Shown piece after piece: positions 1 to 7,311 of a stretch of 49,230 bases of DNA. The stretch is from positions 16,209 to 65,438 of the forward strand of contig NZ_MKXB01000157.1 in assembly GCF_001865245.1 (NCBI RefSeq), in the 5' to 3' direction. Source of the stretch: Streptomyces sp. CC53. Lineage in GTDB: Bacteria > Actinomycetota > Actinomycetes > Streptomycetales > Streptomycetaceae. The notes beneath the pieces were generated by a model that saw only the letters and a list, made by a program, of their open reading frames with translations, was not told the DNA's origin and ran no database searches. The position numbers were made by a program, and so were the translations under genes. Position 1 is the first letter of the stretch. Each line of letters opens with the position of its first letter.

Positions 1-18
1 GCCGGGCGCGGGTGTGTG

Positions 19-537
19 TCACATGTGAGGTGCCCAGTAGGCCGTGAGCCTGCCCACGCCGTGCTCCACGGACTTCCACGAGCCGGTGAACGTGACGACC
101 GCCATCGCGGAGGTGGGGAAGCCGCCCCGGTTCATCGTGGCGAGCAGATCGCCCTCCGCCTCACCGGAGAGGGCGTCGGCGAGGGCGTGCACGCCGGGGT
201 TGTGGCCCACCAGCAGGAGGTCCTGCACCTCGTCGGACTGCTCGTTGAGCACGGCGATGAGCTCGCCGAGGGAGGCTTCGTAGATCCGCTCGTCGTACAC
301 GGTCCTGGGGCGCTCGGGCAGCTCGGACACCACGAGCTTCCAGGTCTCCCGGGTGCGGACGGCGGTCGAGCACAGGGTCAGGTCGGGGGTGATGCCGGCC
401 CCGGCGAGCCAGCGGCCGGCCACGGGCGCGTCCTTGCGCCCGCGGTCGGCGAGCGGACGCTCGTGGTCGGAGTCCTGGGACCATTCGGCCTTCGCGTGCC
501 GGAGGAGCACGATCCTGCGGGGTGTGTCGACGCTCAT
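19..537 (-). CDS. sixA: SixA-like phosphohistidine phosphatase (histidine phosphatase superfamily)
   Basis: A 172-residue protein of the histidine phosphatase (phosphoglycerate mutase-like) fold. The N-terminal LLRHAKAEW carries the phospho-accepting His14 in the RH(G/A) motif, and LLVGHNPGVHALA holds the second active-site His. SixA enzymes remove phosphate from phosphohistidine on phosphotransfer proteins; the partner here is not evident. I start at the ATG at 537 because the family begins within a few residues of the RHA motif. The upstream small gene ends in a TGA that overlaps this ATG, so the two are probably translationally coupled. Family assignment is firm; the substrate is inferred from family only. 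Confidence 0.88.
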   Translation of the reverse strand: MSVDTPRRIVLLRHAKAEWSQDSDHERPLADRGRKDAPVAGRWLAGAGITPDLTLCSTAVRTRETWKLVVSELPERPRTVYDERIYEASLGELIAVLNEQSDEVQDLLLVGHNPGVHALADALSGEAEGDLLATMNRGGFPTSAMAVVTFTGSWKSVEHGVGRLTAYWAPHM

Positions 538-803
538 GACCCCAGCTTCGCATGAAACGGACCTTGTGGCGCAGGGTGTTTGAGCGGTCCCTGGACACGT
601 ACGAAGGTCTGCTGGAGGTGTTCGAGGATGCGGCCGACGGCCGGTGTGCGTCCCGGCGACGCGTGCGCCTGGCCGGGTCCGGCGACGAGCAGGAGGAGCG
701 CGGTGAAGGCCGCCGCGGGAAGGGCCAGCGCCCACCACGGCAGGCGGGTCGCCTGTGTGCTCGTGGCGCGGGTACGGACCGTACCGGACCCCTCCGTCGT
801 CAT
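534..803 (-). CDS. Small single-pass membrane or secreted protein, upstream partner of sixA
   Basis: An 89-residue protein whose segment WWALALPAAAFTALLLLVAG is a strong hydrophobic helix (signal anchor or signal peptide), followed by a short Gln/His-containing tail. The ATG at 803 is preceded by GGAGG at good spacing. Its stop overlaps the sixA ATG by four bases (ATGA), indicating an operon and coupled translation. No domain is recognised. It may be a membrane-linked accessory of the phosphatase, but that is inference from the overlap only. Confidence 0.6.
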   Translation of the reverse strand: MTTEGSGTVRTRATSTQATRLPWWALALPAAAFTALLLLVAGPGQAHASPGRTPAVGRILEHLQQTFVRVQGPLKHPAPQGPFHAKLGS

Positions 804-1260
804 GGCGGCCTCCGTCGTCGTCGCGGGTTCGTGGCATCGGGATGCCCTCACGCTACGGAGCGGCAGGGGCCCGGCCCATCAGGTGGGACACCCACTTCAC
901 CCTGACGCCCTACCCCTAGGGGTGGGGCCCTGATCGCCCCGTGGCGGGCACGTCGACAGCCACCTCGACGGTGACGCGGCAGGGCCCGGGGGTGGCCCGG
1001 CGCGCGCAGGACCCCCGCGGCCGACCGGCCCGGCGAGGCACCGGACCGACTCGGGCCCCCGCACCCACGGGCCGAGCGAACCCACATGCACCGGGCACAC
1101 TGCTCGCACGCACCGCGGGCCGCACGACCGCACGGGGACCGGACACACAGGTGCCGGGCACCGCGGGCCCCCGGCCGCACAGGGCCGGCGGCCCCCGCGG
1201 CCGCGCACGTCACACCGTCAGGCGGTTGGCGCTGCCGCCCGCGTCACGCGGGCGGGCAGG
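804..1260. other. Intergenic stretch without a convincing gene
   Basis: About 457 bases with no reading frame showing a ribosome-binding site or a recognisable protein. It holds the promoter region of the leftward small gene and sixA, a perfect 12-bp palindrome ACCCCTAGGGGT at 912-923, and, at the right end, the terminator hairpin of the next leftward genes. The G+C-rich part at 960-1200 has many short C/G inverted repeats but nothing I can name. Confidence 0.5.
1235..1255 (-). terminator. Hairpin terminator of the MFS/SGM_5486-type gene pair
   Basis: A 9-bp G+C stem (1235-1243 with 1247-1255) and a three-base TCA loop, starting six bases beyond the stop codon at 1261 in the leftward direction. 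There is no T-tract, as is common for Streptomyces terminators. Confidence 0.55.
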
Positions 1261-1383
1261 TCAGGACGGCGCCGCGATCGTGGCGATGACGGAGATGACC
1301 GCGCCGATGGCGAGCATGGCGCCGAAGACGGCGAGGAGCTTCTTCTGACCGTTCTTGGGGTTCGGGTCGAGCACAGGCTGCAT
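1261..1383 (-). CDS. SGM_5486-type small transporter-associated membrane protein
   Basis: A 40-residue protein starting MQPVLDPNPKNGQKK and continuing into a single transmembrane helix (LLAVFGAMLAIGAVISVIATIA). The layout matches the tiny Streptomyces family I know as SGM_5486 transporter-associated proteins, found just downstream of an MFS permease gene. Here it lies 17 bases after the MFS stop on the same strand, so co-transcription is likely. Its function is unknown; a role as a small subunit or stabiliser of the permease is inference from the conserved position. Confidence 0.72.
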   Translation of the reverse strand: MQPVLDPNPKNGQKKLLAVFGAMLAIGAVISVIATIAAPS

Positions 1384-1400
1384 GGCACCAGTCTCGCACC

Positions 1401-2714
1401 TCAGCTCTCGTCCTCGACCGTCCGGTCCCGCCCGGCGACGACGCCCGCGGCCATCTGCGGCAGGAGCAGCCCCATCATCAGCAGCAGGGGCACGTCCCAG
1501 CCGCCGCTGTGCTGGTAGAGGGCGCCGACGAGGAGGGGGCCGGGCACGGAGACGAGGTAGCCGACGCTCTGGGCGAAGGCGGAGAGCCGCACGACGCCGG
1601 CGCCGCTCCGGGAGCGCATGCCGATCATGGTGAGGGCGAGCGGGAAGGCGCAGTTGGAGACGCCGAGGAGCAGCACCCACAGCCAGGCCCCTGCCGCCGG
1701 CGCGGCGTAGAGGCCGGTGTAGCCGGCGAGGCCGCTGAGGCCGAGCAGGACCACCAGGGGGCCCTGCTGCCGCATCCGGCCGGCCACCCGGGGGATGACG
1801 AAGGCGAGCGGCACGCCCATGACCATGGTGACGGCCAGCAGCAGTCCGGCGGTGCCCGCCGGGACGCCGGCGTCCCGGAAGATCTGCGGCAGCCAGCCCA
1901 TGGTGATGTACGCGCCGGTGGCCTGGAGGCCGAAGAAGAGGGCGAGGGCCCAGGCGGTGCGGCTGCGGGCCATCCGTGGCGCCGCGGCCGTTCCCGGGGC
2001 GGCCCCGGCGGCCCGGCGACTGTCGTGGGCGCCCCGGGCCGTGGAGCGGCCGCCCCGGGCCCGTACGACGACGGTCCACGGCAGCACGGCGAGGACGGCG
2101 AGGACCGCCCACAGGCCGAGGCCCGTGCGCCAGCCTCCGCCCAGGGCGGTGGCCAGCGGGACGGTGGCGGCGGCCGCGAGGGACGTGCCGAGGGCGAGGG
2201 CCATGGAGTAGAGGCCCGTCATGGTGCCGACGCGGTCGGGGAAGTACCGCTTGACGATGACGGGCATCAGGACGTTGCTCAGGGCGATGCCCATGAGGGC
2301 GAGGGCACTGGCCGCCAGGAAGCCCGCGGTGCCGCCCGCGAAGGGCCGTACGAGCAGCCCTGCCGCGATGGCGGCCATGCCGGCCCAGACCACGGCGGTG
2401 GGGCCGTGGCGGCGGGCGAGCCGGGGAGCCGCGATGCCGAAGAGGGCGAAGCACAGCGGTGGTACGGCGGTGAGCAGACCGGCGGCGCTGCCGCTCATGT
2501 GGAGGCCGGTGCGGACCTCTTCGAGGAGGGCGCCGAGGCTGGTGATGGCGGGCCGGAGGTTGAGCGCGGCGAGGACGAGTCCGACGACGAGGACGCGGGT
2601 GAGCCACCGGGGAGCCGGGGCCGGCACCCCCGCGAGCGGGGGCTGTGCCTCCCGGCGGGGGGCGGAGGGGGATGCTGGAGGCGTGAGGGTGCGGGTCTGG
2701 GGCTCGTCGGACAT
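1401..2714 (-). CDS. MFS transporter, CynX/NimT-like
   Basis: A 437-residue integral membrane protein with about twelve hydrophobic helices. It has the early LNLRPAITSLGALLEEV segment typical of the CynX/NimT (cyanate/nitroimidazole) branch of the major facilitator superfamily. Members export or import small organic anions or drugs; the substrate here cannot be told. The first 35 residues are a Pro/Ala-rich cytoplasmic tail. It is divergent from a GntR regulator with a perfect dyad between them, so it is probably that regulator's target. The ATG at 2714 lacks a strong ribosome-binding site, so the start could be slightly different or the mRNA leaderless. Confidence 0.85.
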   Translation of the reverse strand: MSDEPQTRTLTPPASPSAPRREAQPPLAGVPAPAPRWLTRVLVVGLVLAALNLRPAITSLGALLEEVRTGLHMSGSAAGLLTAVPPLCFALFGIAAPRLARRHGPTAVVWAGMAAIAAGLLVRPFAGGTAGFLAASALALMGIALSNVLMPVIVKRYFPDRVGTMTGLYSMALALGTSLAAAATVPLATALGGGWRTGLGLWAVLAVLAVLPWTVVVRARGGRSTARGAHDSRRAAGAAPGTAAAPRMARSRTAWALALFFGLQATGAYITMGWLPQIFRDAGVPAGTAGLLLAVTMVMGVPLAFVIPRVAGRMRQQGPLVVLLGLSGLAGYTGLYAAPAAGAWLWVLLLGVSNCAFPLALTMIGMRSRSGAGVVRLSAFAQSVGYLVSVPGPLLVGALYQHSGGWDVPLLLMMGLLLPQMAAGVVAGRDRTVEDES

Positions 2715-2738
2715 GGCACCATCATAGAATCATGGGAT

Positions 2739-2754
2739 GATTGGTTGTCCAATC
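2739..2754. promoter_or_regulatory. Candidate GntR/FadR-type operator (GATTGG-TTGT-CCAATC)
   Basis: A perfect 6-bp inverted repeat with a 4-base spacer between the divergent MFS and GntR genes, 25 bases from the MFS ATG and 48 from the GntR ATG. FadR-subfamily regulators bind dyads of the TTGG...CCAA kind with short spacers, so this is the natural autoregulatory operator. Assignment to this regulator is inferred from position and symmetry. Confidence 0.65.
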
Positions 2755-2801
2755 GTGAACGACGTCGCGGCCAGGCCGACGAGGAGAGGACCGGGACAGG
2801 C

Positions 2802-3488
2802 ATGACGCTGAGCTCCCCCCGCCGTTCAGGACTGTCGGACCAGGTGATCGCGCAGCTGCGGAACCAGATCACCTCGGGCGAGTGGCCAGTCGGCTCGCGC
2901 ATCCCCACCGAGCCGGAGCTCGTCGAGCAGCTGGGCGTCGCCCGCAACACCGTCCGCGAGGCGGTGCGCGCCCTGGCCCACAACGGGCTGCTGGACATCC
3001 GGCAGGGCTCCGGCACGTACGTGGTGGCGACCAGCGAGCTCGCCGGGGTGATGCAGCGGCGCTTCGCGGACGCGGACCCCCGGCACGTGGCGGAGCTGCG
3101 CTCGACGCTGGAGTCGGCGGCCGCACGGCTGGCCGCGCAGCGGCGCACGGAGCGGGACGTGCAGCAGCTCGACGCGCTGCTGGCCCGCCGGGAGGAGGCG
3201 TGGGCGACGGGCGACGCGGAGCAGTTCGTGTCGGCGGACTCGACGTTCCACCTGGCGGTGGTCGCCGCCTCGCACAACGAGGTGCTGGGTGAGCTCTACG
3301 CGGACCTGGGACACCTGCTGCGGGACTGGCTGCGCGAGGACGTGGGCCGGGAGCTGCGCCCCGAACACCACATGGACCACGCCCGGCTGGTGGAGGCGAT
3401 CAGGGCGGGCGACGCGGAGACGGCGTCGGCGGAGGCGGCGGGCTACCCGTTCATGTGCCTGCGGGACCCGCGGCCGGCCGATGGGTGA
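2802..3488 (+). CDS. GntR family transcriptional regulator, FadR subfamily
   Basis: A 228-residue regulator. Residues about 10-75 form the GntR winged helix-turn-helix (LSDQVIAQLRNQI...GSRIPTEPELVEQLGVARNTVREAVRAL...IRQGSGTYV). The remainder is an all-helical FCD effector domain with the characteristic F.LAVVAASHNEVL segment. It likely senses a carboxylate-type ligand and controls itself and the divergent MFS permease through the dyad at 2739-2754. The ATG at 2802 is chosen because the HTH begins right after it. The 3' end overlaps the convergent secreted-protein gene by 38 bases. Confidence 0.9.
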   Translation: MTLSSPRRSGLSDQVIAQLRNQITSGEWPVGSRIPTEPELVEQLGVARNTVREAVRALAHNGLLDIRQGSGTYVVATSELAGVMQRRFADADPRHVAELRSTLESAAARLAAQRRTERDVQQLDALLARREEAWATGDAEQFVSADSTFHLAVVAASHNEVLGELYADLGHLLRDWLREDVGRELRPEHHMDHARLVEAIRAGDAETASAEAAGYPFMCLRDPRPADG

Positions 3489-3882
3489 GCCAGACCGCGC
3501 TGACCTCCTTCCAACACCGCTCGGTGAGCTGCACATGAGCGGTGGGCGGCACGTCCACGGGGGCGCTGTCGACGTCCAGGTCCCACCAGCGGGCGCACTC
3601 GACGTGCAGTTGGACGCGGTCGGTGCGGGGATAGGGGTTGTGGCAGTGCGCGGTGACGCGCGACCCCTCCACGGTGGTGCCGCAGCGGGCGGTCTGCTCG
3701 TCCGCCGCGCGGCCGCCGTCGCCCTGGGCGGCCTGCCCGACGCCGGCGGCGCCGGGGTGCGGGGCGGCTACGGGGGCCGGGTTTCCGGCCGGGTCTGCCA
3801 CGGCCTGGCCGGCCGGCAGGACTGCGGCGAGCGCCGCGAGTAGCACGGCGGCACGGCGCGGGACGCGGTGTTCGGGTGGCAC
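3451..3882 (-). CDS. Small secreted protein of unknown function
   Basis: A 143-residue protein with an N-terminal signal peptide (basic PPEHRVPRR, then AAVLLAALAAVLPAGQAVA with an A-x-A cleavage site). The mature part has three Cys residues, suggesting one extracellular disulfide, and conserved Trp residues (ARWWDLDVDSAP, RCWKEVSAVWL). The GTG at 3882 is chosen over an upstream ATG because GGAGGAGG lies seven bases before it. I do not recognise the family. It overlaps the end of the GntR gene in convergent orientation. Confidence 0.7.
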   Translation of the reverse strand: MPPEHRVPRRAAVLLAALAAVLPAGQAVADPAGNPAPVAAPHPGAAGVGQAAQGDGGRAADEQTARCGTTVEGSRVTAHCHNPYPRTDRVQLHVECARWWDLDVDSAPVDVPPTAHVQLTERCWKEVSAVWLTHRPAAGPAGT

Positions 3883-3952
3883 GGCGGCACCTCCTCCCCG
3901 TCGGCCGGGAAGGCGGGCCACCCGGCTCGACCAGTGTGCCGCAGACGCACGC

Positions 3953-3988
3953 GGGCCGCGCGCCGTCCGGGTGACGGTCGCGCGGCCC
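3953..3988 (-). terminator. Terminator of the fabG-fabI operon
   Basis: A ten-pair G+C stem (GGGCCGCGCG with CGCGCGGCCC) extended by an inner five-pair CCGTC/GACGG stem with a one-base bulge, 17 bases downstream of the fabI stop in the leftward direction. Confidence 0.75.
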
Positions 3989-4005
3989 GTACGGGAAACG
4001 GCAGG

Positions 4006-4773
4006 TCAGGCGCCCATGATGTGGACGCCGCCGTCGACGTGGACGATCTCGCCGGTGGTCTTCGGGAAGAAGTCCGACAGCAGGGCGACGACACCGCGGC
4101 CGGCCGGCTCCGGGTCGGCCATGTCCCAGGCGAGCGGGGAGCGCTCGTCCCACACCTTCGCGAGCTCGCCGAAGCCCGGGATGGACTTGGCGGCCATCGA
4201 ACCGATGGGGCCGGCCGAGACGAGGTTGCAGCGGACGTTGTGCTTGCCGAGGTCGCGGGCCAGGTAGCGGCTGGTGGCCTCCAGGGCGGCCTTGGCCGGG
4301 CCCATCCAGTCGTACTGCGGCCAGGCGAACTGCGCGTCGAAGGTGAGGCCGACCACCGAGCCGCCCTCCTCCATCAGCGGCAGGCAGGCCATCGTGAGCG
4401 ACTTCAGCGAGAACGCCGAGACGTGCATCGCGGTCGACACCGACTCGAACGGCGTGTTGAGGAAGTTGCCGCCGAGGGCGTCCTGCGGGGCGAAGCCGAT
4501 GGAGTGGACGACGCCGTCGAGGCCGCCGAGCTCCTTGCGGACGGTCTCCTCGACCCGCGCCAGGTGCTCGTCGTCGGTGACGTCGAGCTCGAAGACCGTG
4601 GCGGGCTTGGGAAGCTTCTTGGCGATGCGCTCGGTGAGGGTGGGACGCGGGAAGGCGGTGAGGATGACCTCGGCGCCCTGCTCCTGGGCCACCTTGGCGG
4701 TGTGGAAGGCGATGGAGGACTCCATCAGCACACCGGTGATCAGGATGCGCTTGCCGTCGAGAATTCCGCTCAT
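4006..4773 (-). CDS. fabI: Enoyl-[acyl-carrier-protein] reductase FabI/InhA
   Basis: A 255-residue NADH-dependent reductase of the divergent SDR type that reduces trans-2-enoyl-ACP, the last step of each fatty acid elongation cycle. The N-terminal TGVLMESSIA is the cofactor loop. F145, Y154 and K161 (LTFDAQ...PQYDWMGPAK) match the InhA catalytic triad Phe-Tyr-Lys, and the C-terminal GEIVHVDGG is typical. It lies five bases behind fabG on the same strand, the same pairing as the fabG1-inhA operon of mycobacteria. The product acts in the cytoplasm in type II fatty acid synthesis. Confidence 0.95.
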   Translation of the reverse strand: MSGILDGKRILITGVLMESSIAFHTAKVAQEQGAEVILTAFPRPTLTERIAKKLPKPATVFELDVTDDEHLARVEETVRKELGGLDGVVHSIGFAPQDALGGNFLNTPFESVSTAMHVSAFSLKSLTMACLPLMEEGGSVVGLTFDAQFAWPQYDWMGPAKAALEATSRYLARDLGKHNVRCNLVSAGPIGSMAAKSIPGFGELAKVWDERSPLAWDMADPEPAGRGVVALLSDFFPKTTGEIVHVDGGVHIMGA

Positions 4774-4778
4774 GTTGC

Positions 4779-5498
4779 TCAGTGACCCATGCCCAATCCG
4801 CCGTCAACCGGGATGACGGCTCCAGTGATGTACGAGGCGTCGTCGGAGGCGAGGAAGCGCACCGCGGCGGCGATCTCCTCCGGCTGCGCGTAGCGGCCGA
4901 GCGGCACCTGGGAGACGATGCCGGACCGCTGCTCGTCGGTGAGCACCTTCGTCATGTCGGTGTCGACGAAGCCGGGCGCGACGACGTTGAAGGTGATGTT
5001 GCGGGATCCGAGTTCCCGGGCGAGGGAGCGGGCGAAGCCCACCAGTCCGGCCTTGGAGGCGGCGTAGTTCGCCTGGCCCGCCGAGCCGAGCAGGCCGACG
5101 ACGGACGAGATCAGCACGACGCGGCCCTTCTTGGCGCGCAGCATGCCGCGGTTGGCCCGCTTGACGACACGGAAGGTGCCCGTGAGGTTGGTGTCCAGGA
5201 CGGCGGTGAAGTCGTCCTCGGTCATCCGCATGAGCAGCTGGTCCTTGGTGACGCCGGCGTTGGCGACGAGGACCTCCACGGGACCGTGCTTCTCCTCGAT
5301 CTCCTTGTAGGCGGTCTCCACCTGCTCGGAGTCGGTGATGTCACAGCGCACGGGCAGGCAGCCCAGCTCGGTCAGCTCGGCCGGCGGCTCGCCCGACCGG
5401 TAGGTGTACGCGACCTTGTCGCCTGCTGCGGCGAAAGCGCGGGCGATGGCGAGGCCGATGCCCCGGTTTCCTCCGGTGACGAGAACCGAGCGGCTCAT
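4779..5498 (-). CDS. fabG: 3-oxoacyl-[acyl-carrier-protein] reductase FabG
   Basis: A 239-residue classical SDR. TGGNRGIG (residues 8-15) binds NADPH, NAG is present near residue 80, and the Ser131/132, Tyr145 and Lys149 triad is intact (YAASK). It reduces 3-oxoacyl-ACP to 3-hydroxyacyl-ACP in fatty acid elongation, directly upstream of fabI. The ATG at 5498 is preceded by AAAGGGTG. A perfect dyad GGTTCTC-CC-GAGAACC lies 26-41 bases upstream of the start and could control the operon. Confidence 0.94.
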   Translation of the reverse strand: MSRSVLVTGGNRGIGLAIARAFAAAGDKVAYTYRSGEPPAELTELGCLPVRCDITDSEQVETAYKEIEEKHGPVEVLVANAGVTKDQLLMRMTEDDFTAVLDTNLTGTFRVVKRANRGMLRAKKGRVVLISSVVGLLGSAGQANYAASKAGLVGFARSLARELGSRNITFNVVAPGFVDTDMTKVLTDEQRSGIVSQVPLGRYAQPEEIAAAVRFLASDDASYITGAVIPVDGGLGMGH

Positions 5499-5523
5499 CC
5501 GATCACCCTTTCCCTAGCTGTGT

Positions 5524-5608
5524 GGTTCTCCCGAGAACCTATCGGTCCGCCTTCGCGTACGGGGACTCGGCCCCTGACAGTGGCGTACGGAACTCACTGT
5601 CGAGTCCC
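5524..5608. promoter_or_regulatory. Two dyads in the divergent fabG/tldD intergenic region
   Basis: First, GGTTCTC-CC-GAGAACC (5524-5539) is a perfect 7-bp inverted repeat close to the fabG start. Second, a nested structure: GGGACTC (5562-5568) pairs with GAGTCCC (5602-5608), and inside it GACAGTG (5576-5582) pairs with CACTGTC (5595-5601). These could be operators for fabG-fabI or tldD, or RNA structure in a leader. No named regulator motif is recognised. Confidence 0.45.
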
Positions 5609-5696
5609 TACAGAAAACACTGGGCAGAGCGAGGGTCGACCCGCCATGATCGGACCCGACCGGTCGTTCAGGACGTCCACACGACAGGAGACTCTG

Positions 5697-7220
5697 GTGC
5701 CTCATTCCATCGACGAAGCGTTCACGGCGCTGCCGCTGCGGGCGCTCGCCGACGCGGCGCTGGCACGGGCGCGGGCGCTCGGCGCGGAGCACGCCGACTT
5801 CCGGTTCGAGCGGGTGCGCAGCGCGTCGTGGCGGCTGCGCGACGCCCGGCCGGCGGGCTCGTCGGACACCACCGACCTCGGGTACGCGGTGCGGGTGGTG
5901 CACGGCGGGGCGTGGGGCTTCGCGTCCGGGGTGGACCTGTCGATGGACGCGGCGGCGAAGGTCGCGTCGCAGGCGGTGGCCATGGCGAAACTGTCGGCCC
6001 AGGTGATCGCGGCGGCGGGCAGCGGGGAGAGGGTGGAGCTGGCGGACGAGCCGGTGCACGGGGAGCGGACGTGGGTCTCCTCGTACGACATCGACCCGTT
6101 CACCGTGCCGGACGCGGAGAAGACGGCGCTGCTGGCGGACTGGAGCGCGCGGCTGCTGCGGGCGGACGGCGTGGCGCACGTGGACACCACGCTGATGGCC
6201 GTCCACGAGAACAAGTTCTACGCCGACACGGCCGGCACCGTCACCACGCAGCAGCGGGTGCGGATCCAGCCGCAGCTGACCGCGGTGGCGGTGGACGCGG
6301 CGAGCGGTGGCTTCGAGTCGATGCGGACGCTGGCGCCGCCGGCGGGGCGCGGCTGGGAGTACCTGACGGGCACCGGCTGGGACTGGGACGCCGAGCTGAG
6401 CGGCATCCCGGAGCTGCTGGCGGAGAAGATGAAGGCGCCGAGCGTCGAGGCGGGGACGTACGACCTGGTCGTGGACCCGTCCAACCTGTGGCTGACGATC
6501 CACGAGTCGGTCGGGCACGCCACCGAACTGGACCGGGCGCTGGGCTACGAGGCGGCGTACGCGGGCACGTCGTTCGCGACCTTCGACCAGCTGGGGAAGT
6601 TGCGGTACGGCTCGCCGGCGATGAACGTGACCGGTGACCGCACCGCCGAGCACGGGCTCGCCACTGTCGGCTACGACGACGAGGGCGTCGAGGCGCAGTC
6701 CTGGGACCTGGTGAAGGACGGGGTGCTGGTCGGCTACCAGACGGACCGGCGGATCGCCCGGCTGACCGGGCTCGGGCGGTCCAACGGCTGCGCGTTCGCG
6801 GACTCGCCGGCGCACGTGCCGGTGCAGCGGATGGCGAACGTGTCGCTGCTGCCGGAGCCGGGCGGGCTGTCCACGGAGGACCTGATCGGCGGTGTCGAGC
6901 GGGGCGTCTACGTGGTCGGTGACCGGTCCTGGTCCATCGACATGCAGCGGTACAACTTCCAGTTCACCGGGCAGCGGTTCTTCCGCATCGAGAACGGGCG
7001 GCTGGCGGGCCAGCTGCGGGACGTCGCGTACCAGGCGACGACGACGGACTTCTGGGGCTCGCTGGAGAAGGTGGGCGGCCCGCAGACGTACGTGCTGGGC
7101 GGCGCGTTCAACTGCGGCAAGGCCCAGCCGGGCCAGGTGGCCGCGGTGTCGCACGGCTGCCCGTCCGCCCTCTTCCGCGGCGTGAACATCCTCAACACGA
7201 ACCAGGAGGCCGGCCGGTGA
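5697..7220 (+). CDS. tldD: TldD-like zinc metalloprotease subunit
   Basis: A 507-residue TldD/PmbA-family protein. The catalytic HExxxH zinc motif is present as HESVGH (H269, E270, H274), so this is the active subunit. TldD and TldE form a heterodimer that degrades unfolded peptides and in some bacteria matures small peptides or supports gyrase-toxin sensitivity. The GTG at 5697 is chosen because AGGAG sits six bases upstream; an upstream in-frame extension would run into the promoter. The last codons lie in a 22-bp sequence repeated 95 bases further on at the tldE ribosome-binding site. Confidence 0.9.
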   Translation: MPHSIDEAFTALPLRALADAALARARALGAEHADFRFERVRSASWRLRDARPAGSSDTTDLGYAVRVVHGGAWGFASGVDLSMDAAAKVASQAVAMAKLSAQVIAAAGSGERVELADEPVHGERTWVSSYDIDPFTVPDAEKTALLADWSARLLRADGVAHVDTTLMAVHENKFYADTAGTVTTQQRVRIQPQLTAVAVDAASGGFESMRTLAPPAGRGWEYLTGTGWDWDAELSGIPELLAEKMKAPSVEAGTYDLVVDPSNLWLTIHESVGHATELDRALGYEAAYAGTSFATFDQLGKLRYGSPAMNVTGDRTAEHGLATVGYDDEGVEAQSWDLVKDGVLVGYQTDRRIARLTGLGRSNGCAFADSPAHVPVQRMANVSLLPEPGGLSTEDLIGGVERGVYVVGDRSWSIDMQRYNFQFTGQRFFRIENGRLAGQLRDVAYQATTTDFWGSLEKVGGPQTYVLGGAFNCGKAQPGQVAAVSHGCPSALFRGVNILNTNQEAGR

Positions 7221-7311
7221 CCCGCGCCGCCGCACACGCGGGCGCCCGCCGGGAGCCCGGGGGCCACGCCCCGCAGACGCACCGCCCGCACACGAACCAG
7301 GAGGCCGGCCG
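7195..7311 (+). repeat. 22-bp direct repeat flanking the tldD/tldE junction
   Basis: Bases 7195-7216 and 7290-7311 are identical over 22 positions, including AACCAGGAGGCCGGCCG, with start points 95 bases apart. The first copy encodes the tldD C-terminus (TNQEAG plus part of the final Arg codon); the second supplies the AGGAGG ribosome-binding site directly before the tldE ATG. This looks like a local tandem duplication that pulled two once-overlapping genes apart. Confidence 0.85.
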
